A DNA stretch of 64,000 nucleotides, taken from Gammaproteobacteria bacterium (GTDB lineage Bacteria > Pseudomonadota > Gammaproteobacteria > Steroidobacterales > Rariloculaceae). The stretch covers positions 124,001-188,000 of the forward strand of contig JAJDWR010000073.1 in NCBI GenBank assembly GCA_022825505.1, read 5' to 3'. The translations under genes were made by a program, and so were the position numbers. Shown here piece by piece: positions 41,083 through 50,390 of the stretch. The first letter of the stretch is position 1, and every line of letters begins with the position of its first letter. A model generated the notes under the pieces. The model made no database searches and had not been told where the DNA came from. It saw only the letters and a list, made by a program, of their open reading frames with translations.

Positions 41083-43551
41083 TCAGTCGCCAAAACTGTA
41101 ACTGAACCGCAAGCCGGCCGCCCTGCCTCGACGTTCCGTGTACACCAGATTCTGTCTCCATGTGGGCGGCCCGGGAGGCGCACCGATCGCAGGCTCTCCA
41201 TCGAAGAAGATCTGAATACCCTGGGGCGCATCGGAATCGAAGACATTGTTCACATAGACCTCAGCGCGCCAATTGTCGCCACTGAAACCGGTACGAACGT
41301 CGGAAACAGTGAATGCGTCCAACTGGGCCAGATTCATGACGCTGGCATACTGGGCTCCGGTGTACCGGGTTCTCCAGCGCGTAAACCACTCCCTGCCATT
41401 TTCCAGCGGCTGCTGGTAGTCCAGACTGAAAACAGCGGCAAGCTTGGGCTGAGTGCCGATTTCCCTGCCGGCAACACTGTTGCAACCGATGGTGGAATCG
41501 CCAATGGCGATCGTTTCGTCAACCGGTACTCCGTAGTTGGAGGCCAGCAACGTGCATGCGCCCGCATCGTAGGAAATATTGATATAGGAAGCCGCAGCAC
41601 TTGCACGCAGATTGTCGGTCACAATGGCGCTGGCCTCGAACTCAAGGCCGGAACCCGTCACATCGCCCGCGCCCAGATAGGTGGACGCACTGAAGTCCAT
41701 GCCTGCATAAGGGGTTCCGGCATCGCCCGCGCCGTCGCGATTGGCGTCGACCCAATCGCTCGGCGCGAAACTCAGGCCGCGAAAGATCTCCGTGTAGTTG
41801 TCCCAGTTCAGGGAATACGCATTCACCGCATAGCTGACCCTGTCGGCAATCGTGCCCTTGACGCCGATCTCGGTGTTGATCACTTCTTCCTCTTCATAGA
41901 ACGCCATTGTCGATGGAGGAACCGGAAAAAATTCCGGATAGGATGCGTAGGCCAGTTCAATCTCGCTGGCGAACCAACCGGAGTTCACGCCTGCAGGATT
42001 GTTTCCCTTGGCTATCTGCAGATAGTAGGTGGTCGGACCCGACGGCGTGTAGGTCAGCCCGAAGCGTGGCAGGAATGCCTTGGTGGATTGGGAGCCGGAT
42101 GTCACTTCTCCGGAACCCGCGATGTTGTTGCCGCCCACTTCATCGTTCTGATAGCGCCCTTCCAGGGAAGCGGTGAACTGTTCCGTCATATCGTAGGTGA
42201 GGTTGAAGAAGTATCCGGTATTGGAGGCAAACTCGGATATCTGGCGCCCGCCCGTCGGTCCACGCTGATACCCCGCGAGACTTCGATACACGACCGTCAG
42301 GAAATCGTAGTCATAGAAAGACACACCACCGCCGTACCGGAACCGGTTCTCGCCCGGAGAGGCATAGCGCACTTCATAGTAGGTCTCCCCGATGTCGGTT
42401 GGATCGCGCTCAAAGCCGGCGCTGTCCAGTCGACCGTTCACCATTTCACTTCCGTACAGGTCGGCATCGGTCCCGCGCTCATAGAACTCGTCGGACGAGA
42501 ATCCCATGGCTACAAGCGAACCGCCATTGCCAAAGTCGTAGGTCAACTCCAGTTCCATGCGCTCGCGCTGGTTCTGCACGAACGGATCATCGATGCCGAT
42601 GTCCGAATAGTTGTAGTCGTAGCTCTGCTCCCAGGGCTCGATGGTTCCGACAAAGGCACACGCAACAGCGCCCATTCCGCCGATGCCGCAGGTCGTTGCA
42701 GGTGAATCCGGATGAATCTGACGACGATCTCCGGGATTCATGTCGGCCCCGCGCACGACCGTGCTCCAGGGGTAGAAGTCCCTCGGCGTCTGCTCGTTGT
42801 CTACGTCGAGATTCTTGTAGCGCCATTCCAGGCTCAGAGCTTCGGTTGGCGTGTAGACGAGTTTCACCAGCGTGTTTTCGGATGATTCCCCGCCGAGGCC
42901 GTAGCCTTCGTCGATCGTCACCCAATCGCTTTCGCCGTCACGCGACTTGCTCTCGTAGGCAACCAGTCCGCTCAGAACACCTTCGACGATAGGACCTGAG
43001 ACGATTGCTCCAAGATTGAAGAGGCTGTCCTGCCCCACATCCATTGTGAGATCGGCTACAAGCGTATCGCCGGGATCGACCGTCGTATAATTGATCGCCC
43101 CACCAAAGGTCGATCGACCGAAAGCAGAGCTCTGGGGACCACGGAGAACTTCCACCTGCTGGATGGTATGAAAGGGCACGGTGCCCTGCTGTCCCAGGAT
43201 CGGCATTCCGTCCAGGAACGTGGTTACCTTTTGCCTGTAGGTGGCGATCTCGTTGCTGACCACACCGCGTATCGCGGGCGTCGCGGCATTCTGATCGAAA
43301 CCGGTGTCGTAGTTGAGACCGGGCGTGTTCGCGTACAGGTCGCGTGTCGTGAGGATTCCGGCCTGCTTGAGGGCCTCACCGGTAAACACGGTGATCGAGA
43401 CCGGAACCTCCTGAAGAGTCTCCTCACGCTTTCGCGCGGTGACCACGATTTCCTCAAGTTGAAACTCGAGGCCCTCCTGAGAATGAGCAGGCGTGCCTGG
43501 AACCAGTATGACCATGGCTCCCAGAACGCTGCCGAAACCGTATCGAATCAT
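41083..43551 (-). CDS. TonB-dependent receptor, EEIVVTARKREE type (second paralogue)
   Basis: An 822-residue receptor. Residues 1-25 are a signal peptide ending at PAHSQ; the TonB box is LEEIVVTA (32-39). The plug has LQEVPVSITVF and GPQSSAFGRSTFGGAINYTTVDP, almost the same as in the receptor at 24096, and the barrel ends RFSYSFGD. The barrels differ, so different ligands are likely. GGGAG precedes the ATG at 43551. The upstream 186 bases contain an inverted repeat (43586-43591 and 43602-43607) in the leader. Upstream on the same strand is the aldolase-fold gene. Confidence 0.93.
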   Translation of the reverse strand: MIRYGFGSVLGAMVILVPGTPAHSQEGLEFQLEEIVVTARKREETLQEVPVSITVFTGEALKQAGILTTRDLYANTPGLNYDTGFDQNAATPAIRGVVSNEIATYRQKVTTFLDGMPILGQQGTVPFHTIQQVEVLRGPQSSAFGRSTFGGAINYTTVDPGDTLVADLTMDVGQDSLFNLGAIVSGPIVEGVLSGLVAYESKSRDGESDWVTIDEGYGLGGESSENTLVKLVYTPTEALSLEWRYKNLDVDNEQTPRDFYPWSTVVRGADMNPGDRRQIHPDSPATTCGIGGMGAVACAFVGTIEPWEQSYDYNYSDIGIDDPFVQNQRERMELELTYDFGNGGSLVAMGFSSDEFYERGTDADLYGSEMVNGRLDSAGFERDPTDIGETYYEVRYASPGENRFRYGGGVSFYDYDFLTVVYRSLAGYQRGPTGGRQISEFASNTGYFFNLTYDMTEQFTASLEGRYQNDEVGGNNIAGSGEVTSGSQSTKAFLPRFGLTYTPSGPTTYYLQIAKGNNPAGVNSGWFASEIELAYASYPEFFPVPPSTMAFYEEEEVINTEIGVKGTIADRVSYAVNAYSLNWDNYTEIFRGLSFAPSDWVDANRDGAGDAGTPYAGMDFSASTYLGAGDVTGSGLEFEASAIVTDNLRASAAASYINISYDAGACTLLASNYGVPVDETIAIGDSTIGCNSVAGREIGTQPKLAAVFSLDYQQPLENGREWFTRWRTRYTGAQYASVMNLAQLDAFTVSDVRTGFSGDNWRAEVYVNNVFDSDAPQGIQIFFDGEPAIGAPPGPPTWRQNLVYTERRGRAAGLRFSYSFGD

Positions 43552-43737
43552 TGCGATCTCCCGATTGTCGAAATTCACGATCCATTGTCTGCATATTGCA
43601 ACAGACACGAACCGATTGTATCGGAAGAATGTGGAGGAAATATGGAAGAGGCGGCCGTTGTTTGCCCATTCAACCGAAGCGATCAACAATCGGACCCGCG
43701 GCCTCAGCCGCCGGTTTGCGAGGGATACGGGCTGGAT

Positions 43738-44445
43738 TCAGTCCCTGTCAACCTCAGTCAGGTCGTCCACGTACACGAGTCCGGCACGCGCCAGCGGCTC
43801 CCGCATCGCGTAGATATCCAGCGACAACTCACCCGCGGCCAGGCGCTCCCGCTTGTCGACTTCGTTTGCTTCCCGTGCCTGGGCCGCTGCGTGGACGCGT
43901 TCGACATCCTTGCGAGGCACGACGACTACACCGTCATCGTCCGCAACGACGACATCGCCGGGGTTGACCTGTTCTCCCCCGCATACGACCGGCAGGTTGA
44001 CAGCGCCCGGAGTCGCCTTGACCGTGCCCTTGGCGGAAACCGCACGACTCCACACGGGAAACTGCATCTCGGTCAGGGTGGACACATCGCGGCAACCGGC
44101 GTCGATTACCAATCCCTGAATTCCCTGTGCACGGTAGCTGGTCGCCAACAGGTCGCCGAACATGCCGTCGGTGTTGACCGCGCTGAGCCCGACCACGACG
44201 ATATCGCCTTCCTGTGCCAACTCCGGGGCTACATGGAGCATCCAGTTGTCCCCCGGATGCGCCAGCACCGTGATGGCGCTGCCGGCGATGCGCGCACTGG
44301 CGTAGATCGGCCGCATGTAGGGCTGCATCAGCCCGCTACGCCCCTGCGCTTCGTGCACCGTGGCGGTACCCATTTCGGCCAGGCCCTCGATCAGGGCACG
44401 ATCCGCACGAGCGATATTTCTTACAGCCAGGTTCTTCAACGCCAT
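43738..44445 (-). CDS. RraA/HMG-aldolase fold enzyme (4-carboxy-4-hydroxy-2-oxoadipate aldolase-like)
   Basis: A 235-residue protein. The divalent-metal and substrate motif is [24 protein letters not shown], in two parts, with Gly97-Asp98 and Arg119-Asp120, matching the active site of HMG/CHA class II aldolases (LigK, GalC, ProA types). The length fits these enzymes better than RraA, the RNase E inhibitor, which is about 160 residues. The reaction would split a branched hydroxy-oxo acid to pyruvate or decarboxylate oxaloacetate. It diverges from the CoA-transferase gene; with the hydroxyacid oxidase gene this suggests a small carboxylic-acid pathway. Confidence 0.85.
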   Translation of the reverse strand: MALKNLAVRNIARADRALIEGLAEMGTATVHEAQGRSGLMQPYMRPIYASARIAGSAITVLAHPGDNWMLHVAPELAQEGDIVVVGLSAVNTDGMFGDLLATSYRAQGIQGLVIDAGCRDVSTLTEMQFPVWSRAVSAKGTVKATPGAVNLPVVCGGEQVNPGDVVVADDDGVVVVPRKDVERVHAAAQAREANEVDKRERLAAGELSLDIYAMREPLARAGLVYVDDLTEVDRD

Positions 44446-44614
44446 TCTCCAGGGGTGTCCGCCAACGGGTCGGGGCGCAAAGCTTAATGGAACGGCGCTG
44501 GACTGTCATCGTGCAGCGCCGCCACCCTTCGACACGGTTCGGATGCAGCAGGCGTTGCGCTGCGGCGGCTGTGGCATTAGCGTACGCCTCTCGCCCGGAA
44601 GCCCGGAGGTACCG

Positions 44615-45802
44615 TTGAGTTCCAATGCCGCACCGCTGCGACACCTGCGTGTCATTGAAATGACCGAAGCCCTGGCGGGGCCCTACTGCAGCATGCTCCT
44701 GGGGGATCTGGGCGCCGACGTCATCAAGATCGAACGGCCGGGACGCGGCGACCAGGCCCGCGGCTGGGGACCGCCCTTCGTCCAGGGAGAAAGCGCGTAC
44801 TATCTGTCAGTCAACCGCAACAAGCGCAGCGTGGAACTGAACATCAAGGATCCGCCGCAGCTCGAATACCTGCATCGGCTGCTGGAGACTGCCGATGCCT
44901 TCATCACCAATGTACCTCGCATGTCTTCCCTTGAGCGCGCCGGTATCGATCCGAATTCCCTGCGCCGGCTGAATCCCCGCATGGTCTACGCAGCCATCAG
45001 CGGTTACGGGCACACCGGACCCAAGGCCGGGCGCGGCGGCTACGATATAATCGCCCAGGGCGAGGCGGGGCTCATGGCCATCACCGGAGACAAAAACTCT
45101 GCTCCAATCCGGTTTCCCACACCCATGGCGGACATTACGGCCGGTATCTACACCCTGATCGGTATTCTGACCGCGCTTTACGCTCGCGATGACCGCGTAA
45201 GCGGGACCGGCCGCGGTCAATTCGTGGATGTCTCGCTGGTGGACTCGCAGACCACGTGGCTTGCCAATCTCGCGGGCAGTTACTTCGCGGCCGGCGAACA
45301 TCCGCGGCCGCTCGGCAACACGCACCCCACGGTGACGCCCTATCAGCCGGTGCGGGCGCGGGACAAGATGCTGATTATCGCCGTGGGCACCGAAAAGCTC
45401 TGGGGTCAGTTCTGCGAAGCAACAGGTTTGGACAGCACGGTCGTGGCGGATCCCAGGTTCGCGACCAATGCAGACCGTAACCGGAATCGGGAGGCGCTGA
45501 TCCGGATCATCGAGTCGAGACTCGCAAGCGCGGACGCCGCCGATTGGGTGGAAAAACTGGTCGAACGAGGCGTTCCTGCCGGGCCCATCAATCTTCCGGA
45601 CGAGACGCTCCGCGACGAACAGCTTCGCGCCAGGGGCATGATCGTCGAACTGGAACATCCGCTGCTGGGCCTGGTGAAATCCCTCGGCAATCCCGTTCAC
45701 ATGTCCGGCAACGGTCCCAGCTACAGGCGCTATCCGCCGCGACTGGGGGAACACAATGAGGAGGTTCTCGCTGAACTCAAGGCGAGGGAGACAACGCAAT
45801 GA
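44615..45802 (+). CDS. CaiB/BaiF family CoA transferase
   Basis: A 395-residue class III CoA transferase. It opens RHLRVIEMTEALAGPYCSMLLGDLGADVIKIE, in two halves, contains NRNKRSVELNIK, and the catalytic Asp is that of GGYDIIAQGEAG. The enzyme moves CoA between acids. I chose the TTG at 44615 because GGAGG (44605-44609) stands 5 bases before it and the conserved domain starts at once; longer in-frame starts back to 44360 overlap the divergent aldolase gene and add unrelated sequence. The next gene overlaps by 4 bases (ATGA). Confidence 0.9.
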   Translation: MSSNAAPLRHLRVIEMTEALAGPYCSMLLGDLGADVIKIERPGRGDQARGWGPPFVQGESAYYLSVNRNKRSVELNIKDPPQLEYLHRLLETADAFITNVPRMSSLERAGIDPNSLRRLNPRMVYAAISGYGHTGPKAGRGGYDIIAQGEAGLMAITGDKNSAPIRFPTPMADITAGIYTLIGILTALYARDDRVSGTGRGQFVDVSLVDSQTTWLANLAGSYFAAGEHPRPLGNTHPTVTPYQPVRARDKMLIIAVGTEKLWGQFCEATGLDSTVVADPRFATNADRNRNREALIRIIESRLASADAADWVEKLVERGVPAGPINLPDETLRDEQLRARGMIVELEHPLLGLVKSLGNPVHMSGNGPSYRRYPPRLGEHNEEVLAELKARETTQ

Positions 45803-47001
45803 CTGCGAACCGGGATTCACGCCGCGGTTTTCTTCGATACCTTGCCGCCAGTCCGTTGCTGGGTGCGGCGCCCCGTGCGCTGGGCCAGTTCGATTTCACG
45901 CTGACCGACACGCCGATCGCCTCGCCCGATGAAGCGGTCAACGTATTCGATTTCGAGGCGGTGGCGCGGAACAACCTGACACTGGCTCACTACGTCTACA
46001 TGGCATCCGGTGCCGATGACGGCGCCACCGTCGCGGCCAACCGGAGCGGCTTCGAGAAGATACAGTTGCGCGTTCGCCGCCTGGTGGACGTACGCGCGGT
46101 CGATACGAGCATCGAGCTCTTCGGGGCCCGGCATGCGTTCCCGATCGTGCTCGCACCCTGCGGAACCCAGTTGGCGTTTCACCCCGAGGGCGAACTGGCC
46201 ACGGCAAGGGCCTCGGGCTCCAGGGACTGCCTCCAGATCATGTCGACAGTGAGCAGTTTCGGCGTTGAAGACGTCAATGCCCATCGCGGCGCGCCCGTCT
46301 GGTACCAGCTCTATCCCACCGAGAAGTGGGAAGTCACCGAAGGGTTGGTCCGCCGTGCCGAGGCCGCCGGCTGTCCCGCCATCGCCGTGACCGTCGACGT
46401 GCCCGTGGTCAACCGCGAAGCCATCGCGCGGTTCCGGCGCGACACCAACCCGGAGTGCCTGCCCTGTCATCAACCGGGACTCGAGTTCTCGACCAGCAGA
46501 CGCCCCATGTTCGACGGTCTCGATATCAGCGGGCTGAGCAGCACCAGCAGAGCTCAAAACCTGACCTGGGACTTTGTCGACCGCCTCCGCGACTTCACCA
46601 CCGCCGGGCTTTTGCTCAAGGGCATCGTCACTCGCGAAGACGCCAGTCTGGCCGTGGAGCACGGAGTGGACGGGATCATCGTCTCAAACCATGGTGGCCG
46701 CGCCGAAAACAGTGGCCGCGGCACCATCGAATCCCTGCCGGAGGTGGTCGACGCCGTCGCCGGGAGAATTCCCGTGCTGGTGGACGGCGGCTTTCGAAGG
46801 GGCGTCGACGTTTTCAAGGCGCTTGCGATCGGCGCCGACGCCGTGTGCATCGGCCGTCCCTACCTGTGGGGTCTGAGCGCCTTCGGTCAGGAAGGGGTGG
46901 AAACGGTACTGGACCTGTTACGGCGCGAACTGGTGGTCATGATGCAACAGGCCGGCACGACCAGCCTCGATGCCATCAACCGCAATTACCTGGTGGGCTG
47001 A
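45799..47001 (+). CDS. Tat-exported FMN-dependent alpha-hydroxyacid oxidase
   Basis: A 400-residue flavoprotein. Residues 1-30 are a twin-arginine signal ([19 protein letters not shown]). The mature enzyme carries the family blocks: [15 protein letters not shown] near the [25 protein letters not shown] and the active-site VSNHGGR with its catalytic His. Lactate and glycolate oxidases belong here; most are cytoplasmic or membrane-bound, so export through Tat with FMN bound is noteworthy. The start overlaps the CoA-transferase stop. Its end overlaps the 3' end of galU on the other strand by 16 bases. Confidence 0.88.
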   Translation: MTANRDSRRGFLRYLAASPLLGAAPRALGQFDFTLTDTPIASPDEAVNVFDFEAVARNNLTLAHYVYMASGADDGATVAANRSGFEKIQLRVRRLVDVRAVDTSIELFGARHAFPIVLAPCGTQLAFHPEGELATARASGSRDCLQIMSTVSSFGVEDVNAHRGAPVWYQLYPTEKWEVTEGLVRRAEAAGCPAIAVTVDVPVVNREAIARFRRDTNPECLPCHQPGLEFSTSRRPMFDGLDISGLSSTSRAQNLTWDFVDRLRDFTTAGLLLKGIVTREDASLAVEHGVDGIIVSNHGGRAENSGRGTIESLPEVVDAVAGRIPVLVDGGFRRGVDVFKALAIGADAVCIGRPYLWGLSAFGQEGVETVLDLLRRELVVMMQQAGTTSLDAINRNYLVG

Positions 47002-47867
47002 TTCCTTTCGTCCAGGTAGGTGCCGAAGGCCTGGCCGACCTGCGTGTCCCGCAGGCCGTACTCCACCAGCGCCCGCAGGTATCCGAGCTTGGTCCCGCAG
47101 TCATAACGCACTCCCTCGAAGGCAAGGGCGTGCACGGTTTCCTCCTCCATGAGGCTCGCGATCCCATCGGTTAACTGAATCTCGTTGCCGGCGCCGCGTC
47201 GGGTCGTCTGGAGCTTGTCGAAAATCCCGGGCGTCAGCAGATACCTCCCCACCACGGCGAGGTTGGAAGGCGCATCCTCCGGTTTCGGCTTCTCCACGAT
47301 GCCCGTAATCTCGCGCGCGCCGGACGCTTGCTCGTGCACGGCGACAATGCCGTAACTGGCAGTGCGCTCATCGGGTACGGTCTGCACTGCGAGCACGCTG
47401 CCCCCATGACGCTCGTAGTGGTTCCGCATCTGCTCGAGGCAGGGCGTGGCGCTGTAGATGAGATCGTCCGGCAGGTGCACGTAGAAAGGTTCATCGCCCA
47501 CCGCTGGCCGGGCGCAAAGCACCGCGTGGCCCAAACCGAGCGGAATCCCCTGGCGCAGAAAGATGCAGCTCGCCGAGGACGGCAGAATCCCGCGCACCGA
47601 GGCCAGCAATTCGGCCTTGCCGGACTCCTCCAGTGCCCGCTCCAATTCGGCATCGACATCGAAGTGGTCCTCGATGCCCCTCTTGTCGGCAGCCGTGACG
47701 AAGATCAGCTTGTCCGCGCCCGCCGCTACCGCTTCCTCCACCGCATACTGGATCAGCGGTTTATCGACGATGGGAAACATTTCCTTGGGCGTCGCCTTTG
47801 TCGCCGGCAAGAAACGGCTGCCGCGGCCGGCGACCGGGAAAACCGCGGTACGTACGGTGGAACTCAG
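46986..47867 (-). CDS. galU: UTP-glucose-1-phosphate uridylyltransferase
   Basis: A 293-residue enzyme if started at a CTG (47867-47865). It makes UDP-glucose for cell-surface sugars. The N-terminal nucleotide loop [23 protein letters not shown] and [11 protein letters not shown] match the family. The loop lies upstream of the first standard start codon (a TTG at 47810 that falls inside the loop), so that codon cannot be the start. No ATG, GTG or TTG occurs between the in-frame stop at 47901 and the loop. GGAGG (47880-47876) lies exactly 8 bases before the CTG, giving the usual short N-terminus. CTG is therefore the best-supported start. Confidence 0.9.
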   Translation of the reverse strand: MSSTVRTAVFPVAGRGSRFLPATKATPKEMFPIVDKPLIQYAVEEAVAAGADKLIFVTAADKRGIEDHFDVDAELERALEESGKAELLASVRGILPSSASCIFLRQGIPLGLGHAVLCARPAVGDEPFYVHLPDDLIYSATPCLEQMRNHYERHGGSVLAVQTVPDERTASYGIVAVHEQASGAREITGIVEKPKPEDAPSNLAVVGRYLLTPGIFDKLQTTRRGAGNEIQLTDGIASLMEEETVHALAFEGVRYDCGTKLGYLRALVEYGLRDTQVGQAFGTYLDERNQPTR

Positions 47868-48048
47868 CGGGATGTCCTCCCTGACGGAACCGAGAGCGCA
47901 TCATACCGGAGATTGGAGACAAATCGCGCGGCCGTGCCGGCCGGTCAGGTCCACCGCGCCTCACCCGTCCGCCGGCTTGTCAGCCGACGGATGGGCGGCA
48001 GGCATGGGGCAGGCGACCGGCCGGCCGACCGCGCAAGGGTTGCAGACG

Positions 48049-48339
48049 CTATGCGCCCTCTTCCGCGTCCGGAGCCGACACCAGGATGTTGCCCTTGTTG
48101 ACCTCCAGCACATGGTCGCCGATTCCCCTGACCCGCGCGAGCGCCTCGGGCGAAGCGAATTCGCCGTTGGCTTCACGGTCGGCAACGATGGCCGCTGCCA
48201 GCGCGGGGCCGACACCGGTCAGCTCCATCGCCAGCGTCTCCGCGTTGGCCGTGTTGATGTTTACCGGCCCGGCCAGCACCAGACCCGGCGCCAGACTCAC
48301 CAACAGCACGCAAACGAATTTCTTGAATTGTCCTCTCAT
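48049..48339 (-). CDS. ComEA-like helix-hairpin-helix protein
   Basis: A 96-residue exported protein. Residues 1-23 are a signal peptide (FVCVLLVSLAPGLVLAGP). The rest is a ComEA-type helix-hairpin-helix domain: VNINTANAETLAMELTGVGPALA and, after a linker, FASPEALARVRGIGDHVLE. It should bind double-stranded DNA in the periplasm, for natural uptake. The ATG at 48339 has GGAG at 6 bases; a TTG six codons upstream was rejected. It lies after lapB in the same direction. Confidence 0.88.
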   Translation of the reverse strand: MRGQFKKFVCVLLVSLAPGLVLAGPVNINTANAETLAMELTGVGPALAAAIVADREANGEFASPEALARVRGIGDHVLEVNKGNILVSAPDAEEGA

Positions 48340-48473
48340 CAGTCTCTCCTTTGTCAACGATTGGATTGGGACAAAGGAATCCTAGGATGCCGGGAACAAG
48401 ACGGCAGCCTTAGAATCCGGCGAGATTGACAACAAATGCGGCATGTAACCCCTGGATGCCGGCCCCCGGGCGC

Positions 48474-49658
48474 CTAGGGCGTCATTTCGGCAAATCGAAA
48501 TGCCTGCACCGGCCGAATGGTCTCCCAGGACTTGCAACTCGGGCAGTGCCAGAGCAAACGCTTCGCACTGTAGCCGCAACTCGTGCAGCGATAGCGGGAA
48601 CCTGACGTGGCCAGACGCCGCAGTCCACCGCAAATCCTGTGTATCGACTCCCGGCGACTGTCCGGAGACAGCGCCTTCAGGTGCTCCACATCAATCAGCG
48701 GTGCGAGCGTGTCGTTGCCCAGGAGAAACTCCTCCACGCAATCGCGTAGCAGCGGCGCCCGTTCAAGCCCGCTCGCAATCGCCGCGTAGGCGATATCCCG
48801 CTTGATCGATCCATCCTTGCCGATGAGCCTTTTCAGATATCGCTCGATCTCTCCGTCGCGGCCGACTTCCCGGCAGGCCGATTCGAGAAGCGGAAGAATT
48901 TCGGCCATCAGGCGGCGATCAGAGGTCAGCAGCTGCTTGTACAGCGTCACCGCCTGGGAATGATCGCCCTCCTCGCCGGCGATCGCCGCGCGGATCAAAG
49001 TGCCCCGCAAGGTACGGGACGCACTTCGCCCGGCGTTCTTCAAATGCTGCCGTGCCGATGCCATGTCCCCATCCAGGCGCGCGCCTTCGGCGAGTTCGCA
49101 ATGGTAGTGGGCGACTTCCACCGATTTTTCGCCGGTTCTCGAATCGAGCTTGCGGCGGGCCTCGATGGCCTTCTCCCAGTCCCGCTGCCGTTCGTAGATA
49201 TCCACCAGGTTACTCAGCGCCGGCTCCGCCATCGTCGCGCTTGACCGCAGCTCGTTGAAGAGTTTCTCCGCCCGGTCGAAAAGCCCCGCGCCGAGATAGT
49301 CGCTGGCCAGGGAAAACAGCGCCTGGTGACGCTGCGTCTCGCTGAGATTGGGCCGGGCCAGCAGATTCTGGTGCACCCGGATCGCACGGTCCACCTCGCC
49401 CCGGCGGCGGAACAGGTGTCCGAGCGCGAAGTGCGTTTCCAGGGTTTCGTCGTCGACCCTGGCCATCTGGACGAAGAGTTCCAGGGCCTCGTCCGTTTGC
49501 CGATTGAGAACGAGGTTCAGGCCGCGAAGATAGTCCGCGCCGATCGACGACTCGGACGGTTCATCGCGCCGGAAATCCGGCAGGCGGGCAAAGACCCAGC
49601 CGATGGCCGCAGCGATGACCAGCAATCCGGCCAGCAGGAATGTCGATTCAGTCGGCAT
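48474..49658 (-). CDS. lapB: Lipopolysaccharide assembly protein B
   Basis: A 394-residue protein of the LapB (YciM) family. One membrane span is at 6-24; TPR repeats follow from about 45 to 330; the C-terminus is a rubredoxin-like metal domain with CTSCGYS and CPSCKSW. In E. coli LapB, together with FtsH, controls LpxC turnover and so lipopolysaccharide synthesis. The ATG at 49658 overlaps the 3' end of lapA by 11 bases, the arrangement seen in gammaproteobacteria. Confidence 0.95.
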   Translation of the reverse strand: MPTESTFLLAGLLVIAAAIGWVFARLPDFRRDEPSESSIGADYLRGLNLVLNRQTDEALELFVQMARVDDETLETHFALGHLFRRRGEVDRAIRVHQNLLARPNLSETQRHQALFSLASDYLGAGLFDRAEKLFNELRSSATMAEPALSNLVDIYERQRDWEKAIEARRKLDSRTGEKSVEVAHYHCELAEGARLDGDMASARQHLKNAGRSASRTLRGTLIRAAIAGEEGDHSQAVTLYKQLLTSDRRLMAEILPLLESACREVGRDGEIERYLKRLIGKDGSIKRDIAYAAIASGLERAPLLRDCVEEFLLGNDTLAPLIDVEHLKALSPDSRRESIHRICGGLRRLATSGSRYRCTSCGYSAKRLLWHCPSCKSWETIRPVQAFRFAEMTP

Positions 49659-49944
49659 CGTGCAGCGGAAGACTGCGCAGGCTGCTCACCTCGGCCTCGG
49701 CCAGTCTCAGCTTGCGTCGCAATCGCCGCCGCTCACCGGCCATCCGAATCACAGCGGCTCCTGCCGAGATCAGTCCAACCAGCCATCCGACCGCAAATGC
49801 GACGGCAAATGCCAGTGGAACGGAGACGTTCTCGAAACGGGTAAAGGCAATGTCGACGTCAAGCGTGCCCGGATTGTTCCAGGCAAAGACCGCCGCGATC
49901 AGGACAACCAGGAGTAGGGCGAAGAAAATTCCGATCTTGCGCAC
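49648..49944 (-). CDS. lapA: LapA domain inner-membrane protein
   Basis: A 98-residue protein with two membrane spans (about 4-22 and 42-63) and a charged coiled-coil tail (MAGERRRLRRKLRLAEAE), the LapA layout. I chose the GTG at 49944 because AGGAG stands 10 bases before it and the sequence then begins MRKIGIFF like the family. A TTG three codons upstream would be only one base from the ribosome-binding site. It overlaps lapB and lies between ihfB and lapB as in E. coli. Confidence 0.85.
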   Translation of the reverse strand: MRKIGIFFALLLVVLIAAVFAWNNPGTLDVDIAFTRFENVSVPLAFAVAFAVGWLVGLISAGAAVIRMAGERRRLRRKLRLAEAEVSSLRSLPLHDAD

Positions 49945-50026
49945 TGCGGCCAATCTCCTGTGGACAGCCCCAAAACCGCTTCAGCGCACCGGAAGTTGAC
50001 GTTGACCAGGCGAGTCTGTGCCCGCG

Positions 50027-50335
50027 TCAACTGCGTACAGGCAAATGACGTCCTCCGTTGACGCGCTCTCGCAGATCCTTGCCCGGCTTGAAATGGGGTA
50101 CGTACTTGCCGGCAAGCGCAACGGGTTCGCCGGTCTTTGGATTACGGCCTGTCCGCGGAGGGCGGTAATGCAGGGAGAAACTGCCGAATCCCCTGATTTC
50201 GATCCGCTGGCCATCGGCAAGCGTTTCGCTCATCAGCTCCAGGAGTTGCTTGATCGCCAACTCCACGTCCTTCGCGGGCAGATGTTTCTGCTTGCTGGCG
50301 ACCGATTCGATCAATTCAGACTTTGTCATGGCCAT
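50027..50335 (-). CDS. ihfB: Integration host factor, beta subunit
   Basis: A 102-residue DNA-bending protein. The sequence [18 protein letters not shown], the [14 protein letters not shown] segment and the beta-arm GRNPKTGEP with the intercalating Pro are diagnostic of IhfB. It pairs with IhfA. It lies after rpsA, the conserved gammaproteobacterial place. Two ATG codons (50335 and 50329) are in frame; the second matches the E. coli N-terminus. Confidence 0.95.
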   Translation of the reverse strand: MAMTKSELIESVASKQKHLPAKDVELAIKQLLELMSETLADGQRIEIRGFGSFSLHYRPPRTGRNPKTGEPVALAGKYVPHFKPGKDLRERVNGGRHLPVRS

Positions 50336-50390
50336 GCACCATCTTCGATGGGTATCGTCGATACCCGACCTGTTTTCAAATGTTCGGTTG

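Noticed and set aside
43694-43715. Imperfect 9-base hairpin after the aldolase-fold gene
   Set aside because: One mismatch and no U-run; could be chance in GC-rich DNA.
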